DNA of 40,390 nt from Planctomycetota bacterium. Lineage in GTDB: Bacteria; Planctomycetota; PUPC01; JACPCR01. The notes beneath the pieces were generated by a model that saw only the letters and a list, made by a program, of their open reading frames with translations, was not told the origin of the DNA and made no database searches. Within the stretch, counting starts at the first letter, position 1, and the number at the start of each line of letters is the position of its first letter. The stretch spans positions 1 through 40,390 of the forward strand of contig JAQBXN010000075.1 of the NCBI GenBank assembly GCA_027625095.1, written 5' to 3'. A program made the position numbers and the translations under genes. Shown piece by piece: positions 16,082 through 24,117 of the stretch.

Positions 16082-16660
16082 TTATGAAGCACATTCAGAA
16101 CCATCCGGTCGGTTCTGGTCCCATCCCTGCCCTGGTCGGATAACCCCGGTGCCGGCGGCTCCAGTTTCCAAGAACAATTCCTCGTGGCTCTTGGCGATTT
16201 CCTTGCAGGGATTGGTGCTGAAGGACGGCAGCCTGAAAGTGACGACCGTCTGTTCCAGCAGGTCCAGATAGCGGTTCACCGTCGGCAGCGCCATCTGAAG
16301 CTGATTCGCCAGTTTGTTCACCGACACCTCCGCGCCAGCCTGATGGGCCAGCAACAGCAGCAACCGTTTGATGAGGTCCGGCGTCTTGACCAAGCCGGCT
16401 TGGAGCACCGCCGAAGGCCGCCTAAAGAACTGACCTTGTACGCCTTCATATTGGCTTCTTCGGAGCCCGGTACGCTGGTCTTGGCGGTGATCATCAGGTT
16501 GCGATGGCCATGCCGGGGGCCACAGTACGGCCATTTCCAGGCTTAGCGGAACGCTCTTGATTTCATCGGCGTCGCGATTGGCCTCGCTATTGGCCTCGGA
16601 CCAGAAGAAGGTGTTTGCAGAGGTTTCAGTCAAGTCCCGGGTAATGTCTGCGCTCAGCAC
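16082..16660 (-). pseudogene. Relic of a DUF4143-family ATP-binding protein
   Basis: This 192-codon frame contains one recognisable part, about residues 93-166 (nt 16163-16384): LIKRLLLLLAHQAGAEVSVN, then PTVNRYLDLLEQTVVTFRLP and SFSTNPCKEIAKSHEELF. This matches the C-terminal DUF4143 winged-helix region of a large family of AAA-type ATPases of about 380-400 residues. The N-terminal ATPase domain with Walker motifs is absent, and the sequence after residue 166 diverges as if frameshifted. The first 90 codons look unrelated and may be out of frame. Hence a truncated, degraded gene. Intact members are common in environmental bacteria and have no firm function. Confidence 0.6.
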
Positions 16661-16787
16661 GTAAGAGCCGTCTTTGAGCTTCTCAAAGAATTCGATGCGA
16701 ATCTGTCATTGAAAGAAAGCATGAATACTCGGGGTGTTGTCATATGAGCCTTGCCAGAATCGCCACACATCGAAAAGCAGGCAGCGC

Positions 16788-19088
16788 TCATTCTTTAGAG
16801 TTTTTCGGCCAATTCAGATGCTTTTCCAGAAAGCGGAAAGTCCCTTGGCCGTTGATGGTGTGAGGACCGTCGAAAAACTCTATTTCGGTATCATCGCCTC
16901 TGCCCAGTTTATTATAAAACCGCCGGATCTTTGCATATTCGTATGCAACCCACTCGTCGATGGACACTCCATCGTCGTGTCCTCTTTCAACCATAAACGG
17001 CCGTGGAAATATCAAGTAGGCCATTTCCGCGTAGTTGAATGTATGGCCTAAGTTGAATTCCAACAGTTCCCATTCGGAGGTGTACTGGTAGCTGAATCGA
17101 GCCTCCACGGAAACTACTTTCTTAACCCAATCATTAAAATCTGCGGAACAGATCGAAAGGCAATAGTCCTGCAAAATCGCCGGCACACGCATCGCCGTCT
17201 TTCCGCCGTAACTGAGACCATAAAATGCAATCCTTTTCTTGTCTACGACAGGCAAGGTTTCGAGCCAATTGAGAATTTGCTCATGCTGCCGGACGATGAA
17301 CGAAAACAGAGAAAGCTTCAACGGATTGGCCTTTCTTTGAATCATTCTGAATCGTTCCTTGCCACGATACGGATTGTGTGGAGCGAAGGTAATGAAACCC
17401 CTATCGGCAAGACTCGCAGCGTATGACTTATAGAACCGGTAACCGTCGGCGCGTTCGATTGTGTCCCTCGGCACCCCCTCTAATCCGTGCTGGCACACGA
17501 CAGCCGGGCGTCTCTCCCCTTTCTTGATTCCCTTGGGCACACACAGAATCCCCCAGGCGAAAACCGGCGGATGCTTTCCGCCGGCGCCCGGCAAGACGTC
17601 CAGCACAACTTCGTATCCTGTCCATCTCTTACGGTCATACGCCTTTCGAATGCGGGGCCGCATCTCCGCCAGCGGGCAATCGATGTTTCCAATCACCTCT
17701 CTGGAAAAGTATTCTCGGAAGGACGCCGCATCTTTGATGAAAGCTTTTGCTGATGTTCGGACTGTTCCATCCAGGATGTACTTGTCCCTTCCTTTACCTG
17801 AAAATCGTTCTAATTGCTGGATGTGGCCGGTCAGTTGTTCCACTAATCTTTTCTGCCGTGCAGAGGGATTCTCTAATTCCTGTTCCGCTCTAAGCGGTGA
17901 AGTCTTTTTTGTAGAAAGTTCAATCCCGAATTTGCCGAAAAGCCTGTTAAGGGATGCAAGAGAGCCCGGGCCCGCCGTGCTGCCATCTGCACCCGCAACC
18001 AAATCAGCCCTTCCATACTTGCCCGACAGTTTTTTAAACCGCGCAATCTCTTTTTGAATATCCGGCAAGCCTGGTGTGGTAATTAAACCGGGAGAAGCAC
18101 CACCCCGATGACCACTTGGCTGAAGACGCGGCGGGAGAACTCGCGGGGGCTTACTATGTTCAATAACCAGCGACCTTGGCGCTATCAGGGCCGCGATTTC
18201 TGCCCCGCCGAACCGTTCAAGATACCCCCAGACATTCCGGTAAACAGGTTCTTTCCAGACCTTTTCTCGCTTGTTGAAAAATCCGCTGACCAGACAGCCG
18301 CGGATCCGTTCATCCACCGCGGCAGAATAGAAGGCAACCAACCCGCCTTCGGCGTAGCCTGTGACCATTACAGGTAGAACTGCCTTTTTCGTCTGGCCTT
18401 CACTCCTGGCTGCTGCAAACCAGTCTACAGCAGCCAGCACTCGCTGAACTTCATAGCCGATAATGTGCCGCCCCATCTGAAATGCCTGACGATAAATCCA
18501 TTCACGGTGCGGTTGGTTTGTTTTGCCTACCCTAAGATGGCCTGAGAAATTGTTTCCCCGGCTGACAAGCTGTGGAATGAGCACAGTAGCCCCCGCTTCT
18601 GCCAGGAGCAGAGCATACGGTTCTCCTGTTTTCAGTGGCCTCAGTCCCGCCAATTGTTCAGGCGTCTGATCCGCATCCGGAAGGACAATCACATTAATTT
18701 TTGGGCTGCCCCTGGGTTTCAGGAGCAATCCCTCGCCTTGGACACCGTCCAATACATCCCATCTGACCTGGTGGGCGCTGACCATCGAATTCGCTGCGAC
18801 AGGCCCTCCACCGACTCGGCCATACTCTTCCAAGTGCGGTGGAAGTCGCTCATCCACCACTCCAATCAGCCTCCGGAATTCGGTACGATTAGCTTCTATC
18901 GACTTGCGGTAGGCACTAGCTGAAGAGTAATCCAGTTGCCAGTACTCTTGACGGGCTTCGACCGATTCTTCCAGCTTCTTGTCGAGCCAGGCATGGATTC
19001 CATCGACCATCCTTACCGATAGATCGTCGTTCCAGGTCAACTTTTCTGCTCCGGCGAAAATCGGATCATCAGCCATTGTGCTGACCAT
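16788..19088 (-). CDS. Double alpha/beta-hydrolase (esterase-like) with an inactive first domain
   Basis: A 766-residue protein with two hydrolase domains related to dienelactone-hydrolase or acetyl-xylan-esterase types. The first (about 115-315) has the elbow GYAEGG at 244-249, where the nucleophile Ser is replaced by Ala246, and the typical LIAPRSLVIEH (301-311). The second (about 505-760) has the normal elbow GLSYGG at 624-629 with Ser626, likely acid Asp705 or Asp706 in ERGHDD, and likely His743 in DGPHTING. So only the C-terminal half should be catalytic. A linker with charged helices spans about 345-460. No signal peptide is seen. ATG 19103-19101-type alternatives are absent and the ATG at 19088 lacks a clear Shine-Dalgarno. 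It follows the beta-propeller gene by 48 nt. Confidence 0.82.
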   Translation of the reverse strand: MVSTMADDPIFAGAEKLTWNDDLSVRMVDGIHAWLDKKLEESVEARQEYWQLDYSSASAYRKSIEANRTEFRRLIGVVDERLPPHLEEYGRVGGGPVAANSMVSAHQVRWDVLDGVQGEGLLLKPRGSPKINVIVLPDADQTPEQLAGLRPLKTGEPYALLLAEAGATVLIPQLVSRGNNFSGHLRVGKTNQPHREWIYRQAFQMGRHIIGYEVQRVLAAVDWFAAARSEGQTKKAVLPVMVTGYAEGGLVAFYSAAVDERIRGCLVSGFFNKREKVWKEPVYRNVWGYLERFGGAEIAALIAPRSLVIEHSKPPRVLPPRLQPSGHRGGASPGLITTPGLPDIQKEIARFKKLSGKYGRADLVAGADGSTAGPGSLASLNRLFGKFGIELSTKKTSPLRAEQELENPSARQKRLVEQLTGHIQQLERFSGKGRDKYILDGTVRTSAKAFIKDAASFREYFSREVIGNIDCPLAEMRPRIRKAYDRKRWTGYEVVLDVLPGAGGKHPPVFAWGILCVPKGIKKGERRPAVVCQHGLEGVPRDTIERADGYRFYKSYAASLADRGFITFAPHNPYRGKERFRMIQRKANPLKLSLFSFIVRQHEQILNWLETLPVVDKKRIAFYGLSYGGKTAMRVPAILQDYCLSICSADFNDWVKKVVSVEARFSYQYTSEWELLEFNLGHTFNYAEMAYLIFPRPFMVERGHDDGVSIDEWVAYEYAKIRRFYNKLGRGDDTEIEFFDGPHTINGQGTFRFLEKHLNWPKNSKE

Positions 19089-19136
19089 TTAGGGGATTAC
19101 GTAAAAGTCAACGAACAGATTCATTCGCCAGCCGGA

Positions 19137-20093
19137 CTATTTCTTCAGATCGAAGCGCATGACCCGTCCCCAATTATTGTATTCGCACACATAGAGGTTA
19201 CCGGAGGCATCGAAGGCGACTCCATGGGGGGCTGTAAAGAAGCCGACACGCCACTTTTCAGGGGCGACATTGTTCGTCGCAGTTTCGCCCTTTGTGTCGT
19301 TGGTGCCGAGTTCCAGCACAATCTTGCCTTCTTTATCTACCAAGCTTACCCGACCGGCAATTTCACCCACCGCGGCCCATTCTCCGAACACAGCAACGGC
19401 TGCTGGACGCCTCATGTCACTGGCGATGACATTGAACTCTTTTCCGTCCAGCGAAAAGTGAAGGAGGCGCCGGCCTTCACGGTCGCAACCAATGATTCGC
19501 GGAGGATCGAACCTCGTATCGACAGCTATTTTGTGAAGTGTCCTGATTTTGTATGGATCTTTCTTGCCACCGAATGACTGGACGTATTTTCCCGTCTTGT
19601 CGAATCGATGGATGTAGTCGCTGGAATAACCATCGGTAATGTAAATGTCACCACCAGGCGCAACGTCGGCGGCGGTGAAACTTACGTAGGATTCATCCTT
19701 CCTCTTTTGCTTGAACTCTTCTGGAACAGCATCACCGGCGATCGTCAAAAGTTTGTTGCCCTCGAGGTCAAGTTTCAAGGCCTGGTTGTATGCCCCTCCA
19801 TAGATGAATTCTCCGTCCTCATCCTTACGGATTACGAAACCATGAAAATTGGGAGCACCCGGTAGATTGCGCAAATAATTTCCGTTCAAGTCATAAACCT
19901 GGATGCCCCCTTTCTGACCTCCAACGCTGATGAAAACCTCACCTTTCGAACTGATGGCTATATCACCATGAGAGTTACCAATATTTTGCATGCCTTCCGG
20001 CGGTTTGAGCCAGCCGGAGACGGCTTCGTATTGGGGGGCCTCCGCATGAAGAGAGCAGACGATGAGCAACAGTGCGGCAGTGAACGTATGCAT
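19137..20093 (-). CDS. Secreted NHL-type beta-propeller protein
   Basis: A 318-residue protein with a signal peptide (MHTFTAALLLIVCSLHAEA). The rest is a run of NHL or six-bladed-propeller blades, seen as repeated strands such as IQVYDLNGNYLRNLPG, DIYITDGYSSDYIHRFDKTG, HKIAVDTRFDPPRIIG, and the last blade HGVAFDASGNLYVCEYNNWG with VMRFDLKK. Proteins of this class in PVC-type bacteria lie beside hydrolases and sulfatases and are thought to bind ligands or act as lyase-like propellers. No catalytic residues can be named here. It sits between the methyltransferase and the double hydrolase on the same strand. Confidence 0.88.
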   Translation of the reverse strand: MHTFTAALLLIVCSLHAEAPQYEAVSGWLKPPEGMQNIGNSHGDIAISSKGEVFISVGGQKGGIQVYDLNGNYLRNLPGAPNFHGFVIRKDEDGEFIYGGAYNQALKLDLEGNKLLTIAGDAVPEEFKQKRKDESYVSFTAADVAPGGDIYITDGYSSDYIHRFDKTGKYVQSFGGKKDPYKIRTLHKIAVDTRFDPPRIIGCDREGRRLLHFSLDGKEFNVIASDMRRPAAVAVFGEWAAVGEIAGRVSLVDKEGKIVLELGTNDTKGETATNNVAPEKWRVGFFTAPHGVAFDASGNLYVCEYNNWGRVMRFDLKK

Positions 20094-20208
20094 GGTTTGT
20101 CCCCTCTGTCTAAGTGTTCAAAAATTGAGGGGCGGAGTCTATGCCGCAAGTCCGTTTATGGCGAACAGAGATTTGCATGCTCACGAAATTTTGCCGCACC
20201 GGTTTACT

Positions 20209-20955
20209 TCAGCGTGGCCTTCGCCCCCCGAATATCGCCAGCTCAAAAATCTTGAAGTAGCAGTCAACATCTTCATAGCCAATCTCGCGCAACCAGCCGC
20301 ACTGTGTCTCCACCAGCGTCAGGATGTTTGCCTCTTTATCAGGTCGATGCACAAACTCGTGCAACACCTGCCCCTTCGACTTACCGGTCCCTTTCTTCAG
20401 ATGGAGCAAGTGGAGCGAATCCACGAAACAGTCATCAGAAGCCTCTTCGATCCATTGCGTTGGCGAGAGGACATGCTCGTTATTCAGGAAAATACCCCCT
20501 GGCCGGAGCACTGAATAAATCTCTTCAAAAATCCTCCGCTTGATCTCGTCGGGTTGGTGGTGAATCGAAAAACCCGAGATGACAGCATCAAATGGCCCAT
20601 GCTCGCCTGCGGCAGCCAACCAATCCGCCTTGCTGAAATCGCTCCTCAAAAATGTGAGTTCCTTTCCGGAATCTTCAAAGCGAGCACGCGCAGCGCCCAG
20701 CATCGCATCAGAAAAATCCAGCAGCACCCCATCGGAGTCCGGAAATTCATCGAAAACTGAGGCCGAGAGAATGCCATCGCCACAACCGAGGTCTAAGAAT
20801 CTGTCCACCGGAAACTCCAGCCGCCGCAGCAGCCTCCTGATCATCTGCAGTTGCACAGAGGCCAACGGTATTCCGCCTCGGACGCCGTCCAGGAATTTCT
20901 TCACCAAACCTTCGTCCTGCCAGACTTCTGCTCCTGGGGGGCCTTGGATGCTCAA
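20209..20955 (-). CDS. Class I SAM-dependent methyltransferase
   Basis: A 248-residue methyltransferase. Motif I is plain in FLDLGCGDGILSASVFDEF (about 58-76), followed by an acidic end of strand 2 (GVLLDFSDAMLGAAR) and motif IV-like FDAVISGFSIHH. The fold is typical of small-molecule methyltransferases; no substrate can be given. The start is TTG 20955: AGGAG lies at 6-nt spacing upstream and no better ATG is near, so this is a rare-start gene. It is first in a minus-strand series with the propeller and hydrolase genes, though a 115-nt gap separates it from the next. Confidence 0.88.
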   Translation of the reverse strand: MSIQGPPGAEVWQDEGLVKKFLDGVRGGIPLASVQLQMIRRLLRRLEFPVDRFLDLGCGDGILSASVFDEFPDSDGVLLDFSDAMLGAARARFEDSGKELTFLRSDFSKADWLAAAGEHGPFDAVISGFSIHHQPDEIKRRIFEEIYSVLRPGGIFLNNEHVLSPTQWIEEASDDCFVDSLHLLHLKKGTGKSKGQVLHEFVHRPDKEANILTLVETQCGWLREIGYEDVDCYFKIFELAIFGGRRPR

Positions 20956-21357
20956 ACTTAACTCCTGTTGAATGAAAGGTTAAGAGCCTGAGGATGTAGC
21001 TTCTCCGCGTGGCGCAAAGAACTTTCCCGGGAGCGGAAGCGTCCCGCTCCCAAATCGGAGGCGGGACGCCTCCGTCCCCAGGTTTGGTTCCGGCCAAAGG
21101 CCTCTTCAGGAACACAATATTGAAAACATAGGCCTGACTTCGCCAGCGCACGGTCTGACTTATCCTGAGACATCAACTTTTCTGCAGACAACTTGCTGCT
21201 GCGCAAATGGTTAAGGTGCAAAGATTCACCTTTCTGGTAGCTGGATCCTATCTGTTTCCGACTTTCGGTCCGCTTATCCAGCCTAGTCCACTCAAGGTAC
21301 GGGCTGGAAACTCGATACTTTCAGTAGAGAAGATCTGCCCGAGTCTAAAGAGCACCC
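20956..21357. other. Intergenic region with paired hairpin repeat
   Basis: No gene is supported in this 402-bp gap between divergent transcription units. It holds two adjacent perfect inverted repeats (listed separately at 21029-21073). The plus-strand frame 21207-21485 starts with a hydrophobic stretch but then runs out of frame over the CAP gene, so it is not accepted. Promoters for both flanking genes should lie here, but none stands out. Confidence 0.45.
21029..21073. repeat. Paired GC-rich hairpins, probable dispersed repeat
   Basis: The first hairpin is GGGAGCG (21029-21035) / CGCTCCC (21045-21051) with a 9-nt loop. The second is GGAGGCG-gga-CGCCTCC (21057-21073). Both arms are perfect 7-mers. 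The GGAGGCG/CGCCTCC theme also appears, shortened, at 39365-39379, which supports a repeat family. Confidence 0.6.
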
Positions 21358-22188
21358 ATGTCACTCAGCTTTCCAAACAGCGACCTTCGATCAATCGTCC
21401 CGATCTCGACCGGAACCCTCGCGTTGTCTTCCTCCACGACAGCCGCCGCATCACCGACCAGTCAACTCCTGGGAATGATCAATGATGAGCGACAGCGCAA
21501 CGGGCTCGATGCCCTCAATCTCGATTCAAGACTGAGTCGCGTGGCCTTGGCGCATTCCCGAGACATGCTGGAGACCGATTTCTTCGCACATGATTCTCCC
21601 TCGACCGGCAATCTCAAGCAGAGACTTGAGAGTGCTAATATCGACTTCCATGTCGCCGGCGAAAACCTCGGTTTCGCTTCGTCACTCTCTGAGGTGAATC
21701 GCATCCTGTTTGAAAGTCCCGGACATCGAGCCAATCTGTTGAACCCGGAGTTCACAAACGTGGGACTTGGAATTGTGAATAAGGAGGACGGCTCGTTCCT
21801 GGTGACGCAGGTCTTCTCAAAACCAAGCTCGATCCAATCCGACAGCAAGGTGGTCGAACGCGAAACGGTCGGACAGATGAACGCTGCCCGCGTCGCCAAC
21901 CAGACACCACCACTCGTGACTGATCCGATCATGCTGGATGCGGCAAGAGCCAACAGTAATCAGGTCGCTCGTACTGGCCAGATTGATCTCGATCTTCTGC
22001 AAAGCCAGCTAGAACTTCGCCGGCCCCCATCGCAGAACATTCACGCATTCGTTTTTCAGAATCCGTCGATCAATGACATTCTTAAATTAGAGGACTTGGC
22101 CAGCCCCATCTTTCGCACCGTGGGATTCGGCCTCTCGACAATGCCCAATCGAGCGGCGACGCTGCTCTTGGGTACCGACGGCAGATAG
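21358..22188 (+). CDS. CAP-domain (SCP/PR1-like) protein, second locus
   Basis: A 276-residue CAP-domain protein. The intact domain (about 36-156) has INDERQRNGLDALNLDSRLS, His78 in FFAH, Glu102 in GEN, His123 in SPGHRANLL and the VGLGIV strand. Residues 169-276 repeat its outline (MNAARVANQTPPLVTD, then VGFGLSTMPN) without any of the three ligands. The N-terminus is Ser/Thr-rich and lacks a classical signal peptide, though the Ala/Ser stretch at 20-32 might serve. It shares this two-copy layout with the CAP protein at 7296-8114 but the sequences are well diverged. The start at 21358 has no strong Shine-Dalgarno. Confidence 0.88.
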   Translation: MSLSFPNSDLRSIVPISTGTLALSSSTTAAASPTSQLLGMINDERQRNGLDALNLDSRLSRVALAHSRDMLETDFFAHDSPSTGNLKQRLESANIDFHVAGENLGFASSLSEVNRILFESPGHRANLLNPEFTNVGLGIVNKEDGSFLVTQVFSKPSSIQSDSKVVERETVGQMNAARVANQTPPLVTDPIMLDAARANSNQVARTGQIDLDLLQSQLELRRPPSQNIHAFVFQNPSINDILKLEDLASPIFRTVGFGLSTMPNRAATLLLGTDGR

Positions 22189-22321
22189 ACGCGGCAAATC
22201 AATTTCATTAGGAAAAACAGGAGGCTTCCTGCCCGTCAGGAACGGGGCTTCCCCGCATTAGACAGACAGGTGGCCGTTCCTACTATGGCAGCAATTCCAC
22301 TCGCTCAGCGCCTGACTAAAC

Positions 22322-23149
22322 ATGTTTACAACGATAAAAGTGGCCGCGATTTCAATGAAGCCCGTGAAGTGGGAAAAGGCCGCCAATGCAGATCGGATGG
22401 AGGACTTTTTCAGAAAAGCAGCCAGCGAAAAAGTCCATGTGGCCCTGGCGCCGGAGGGTGTCCTTGAGGGATACGTAACAAACGAAATCATTGCCAAACC
22501 TGTGCTCGCAGCTCGAATGCTCGATGTCGCCGAAAAGCTCGATGGGCCTTACATAAAGAGATTTCAGGAACTCGCAAGGGGATTAAAGACTTGCCTCTGT
22601 TTCGGCTTCGCTGAACAGAAGCGCGACGGCGTTTACAACTGCGCCATTTTCATCGATTTGAAGGGAAACATCTGCGGCACCCATCACAAGGCGCAGCTTG
22701 CGGAGGGGTATCATGATTCCTGGGAGTTCAATCGCATTGGGAAACAACTTCGCGCTTTTGAGACTCCATTCGGAAAGGCAGGATTCCTCATCTGCAACGA
22801 GCGCTGGAATCCTAAAATTGCCAGGACTCTTGTGATGGACGGCGCACAGGCACTCTACATTCCAAGCTTTGGTTCAAGGTCAAAGAGCCAGAACGAAAAC
22901 GTGCTTGCCAGGGCGCGTGAAAATGGCGTTCCCACCGTAGAAGCCAACGTGGGCGTCAACATGATCATCAGCAAAGGCGAGGTCGTCGCCTACAAATGGG
23001 GATGTGATCAGTTGACCGTTGGTGAAATTGACATCCCTGAGTTGGCCTCCTCGAAGAATGCCCGCAAGATGGAGCGAGAGTACTTGAAAGAACAGTCAGT
23101 GAATATGAAGTTGAACTACAAGAAAACTATGGCACACCTGAAAAAGTAA
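22322..23149 (+). CDS. Carbon-nitrogen hydrolase (nitrilase superfamily), first of a pair
   Basis: A 275-residue cytoplasmic amidohydrolase with the family triad Glu45 (LAPEGVLEG), Lys123 (THHKAQL) and Cys158 (FLICNERWNP). The loop before the Lys and the NERWNP motif after the Cys differ from the common CYDxxFPE, so it belongs to a less usual branch. It would cleave an amide or carbamoyl bond; substrate unknown. It is followed by a second, only distantly similar member after 14 nt, so the two are probably co-transcribed. Both could act on related compounds released by the secreted hydrolases, which is inference. Confidence 0.9.
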   Translation: MFTTIKVAAISMKPVKWEKAANADRMEDFFRKAASEKVHVALAPEGVLEGYVTNEIIAKPVLAARMLDVAEKLDGPYIKRFQELARGLKTCLCFGFAEQKRDGVYNCAIFIDLKGNICGTHHKAQLAEGYHDSWEFNRIGKQLRAFETPFGKAGFLICNERWNPKIARTLVMDGAQALYIPSFGSRSKSQNENVLARARENGVPTVEANVGVNMIISKGEVVAYKWGCDQLTVGEIDIPELASSKNARKMEREYLKEQSVNMKLNYKKTMAHLKK

Positions 23150-23163
23150 TAGGAATCTCCAAC

Positions 23164-24096
23164 ATGAAGAAAGTTCGCATCGTCAGCATCTCATCCAAGG
23201 GACACGGCAGCCTCGAGGCCAATCGCGAAAAGATGGTCTCGCAAATCGAAATGGCCGGTACCTGCAATCCGGATTTCGTCGTCTTCACGGAGGGGGCACG
23301 ACAGCTTGGTCTTCCACGCGACGGTGAGGACTGCAAGGGAGAGTCCATACCCGGCCCATTGACCGAGGCCCTTGGGGCTGCGGCGGCCAAAGCAAACACG
23401 CATGTGGTCGTCGGCATGTATGAAAAGGATGGCAATACAAAATTTAACGCGTCCGCCCTCATTGGCCGCGAAGGACAAGTCATCGGCAAGTATCACAAAG
23501 TGCAGCCAACCATTGGCGAAATCGAAGACGACCACATCACGCCCGGCGTCGAAGCCCCGACGTGGGAAACCGACTGCGGACGCGTAGGGATGTGCATATG
23601 TTTCGATCTGAAGTTTCCGGAGATCCCACAGATGCTGGCCCGGAACAAAGCGCGCATCGTCTTCTTCTCGAGCGCGTTCAACGGCGGCGCCAGGCAGGCG
23701 GCCATCGCCAGAGATCACGGTTACTTTCTCGTAATCAGTCAGCCGATGCAGAGTTCCATCGTCGATATGTGCGGTACAAAGCTCGGATGGACCGGCTTCG
23801 AAGAGCCACTGGTACGGAACGAGAAACTTCTCCCATTTGCCGTCGCTGACATCAACGCGGACAGCAAGGCATACCATCTGGATTTCAACCAGGACAAGCT
23901 GGGCGCCATCCAGACAAAATACGGACTCGGCGTCCGCTTCCACATCCAGCGCCCCGAGGCCACATTTGTGATGGAATCCATGATGGATGATGTCTGTGCT
24001 GAAGACATCGAAAAGGAATTCGAGCTCGAAGATCTCTGGGACTATTACGACCGGGCTCGAGGGGTCCGAAAAGTAAATCTTGATCAGCAGATGTGA
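23164..24096 (+). CDS. Carbon-nitrogen hydrolase (nitrilase superfamily), second of a pair
   Basis: A 310-residue amidohydrolase with triad Glu43 (FTEGARQLG), Lys112 (KYHKVQP) and Cys146 (MCICFDLKFPE), the standard CxDxxFPE context. A conserved second Glu probably lies in PTIGEIEDD (114-122). The C-terminus extends beyond the usual domain with an acidic segment (EDIEKEFELEDLWDYYDR, about 279-296). AGGAA precedes ATG 23164 at good spacing. It lies 14 nt after the other member and converges with aconitase, whose stop is 21 nt away, with no terminator seen between them. Confidence 0.92.
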   Translation: MKKVRIVSISSKGHGSLEANREKMVSQIEMAGTCNPDFVVFTEGARQLGLPRDGEDCKGESIPGPLTEALGAAAAKANTHVVVGMYEKDGNTKFNASALIGREGQVIGKYHKVQPTIGEIEDDHITPGVEAPTWETDCGRVGMCICFDLKFPEIPQMLARNKARIVFFSSAFNGGARQAAIARDHGYFLVISQPMQSSIVDMCGTKLGWTGFEEPLVRNEKLLPFAVADINADSKAYHLDFNQDKLGAIQTKYGLGVRFHIQRPEATFVMESMMDDVCAEDIEKEFELEDLWDYYDRARGVRKVNLDQQM

Positions 24097-24117
24097 TTCA
24101 CTCTGCTGAGAATACCT

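Noticed and set aside
23191..23943. 250-codon minus-strand frame opposite the second nitrilase of the pair
   Set aside because: The plus strand carries a full catalytic triad, so the antisense frame is a by-product of codon use.
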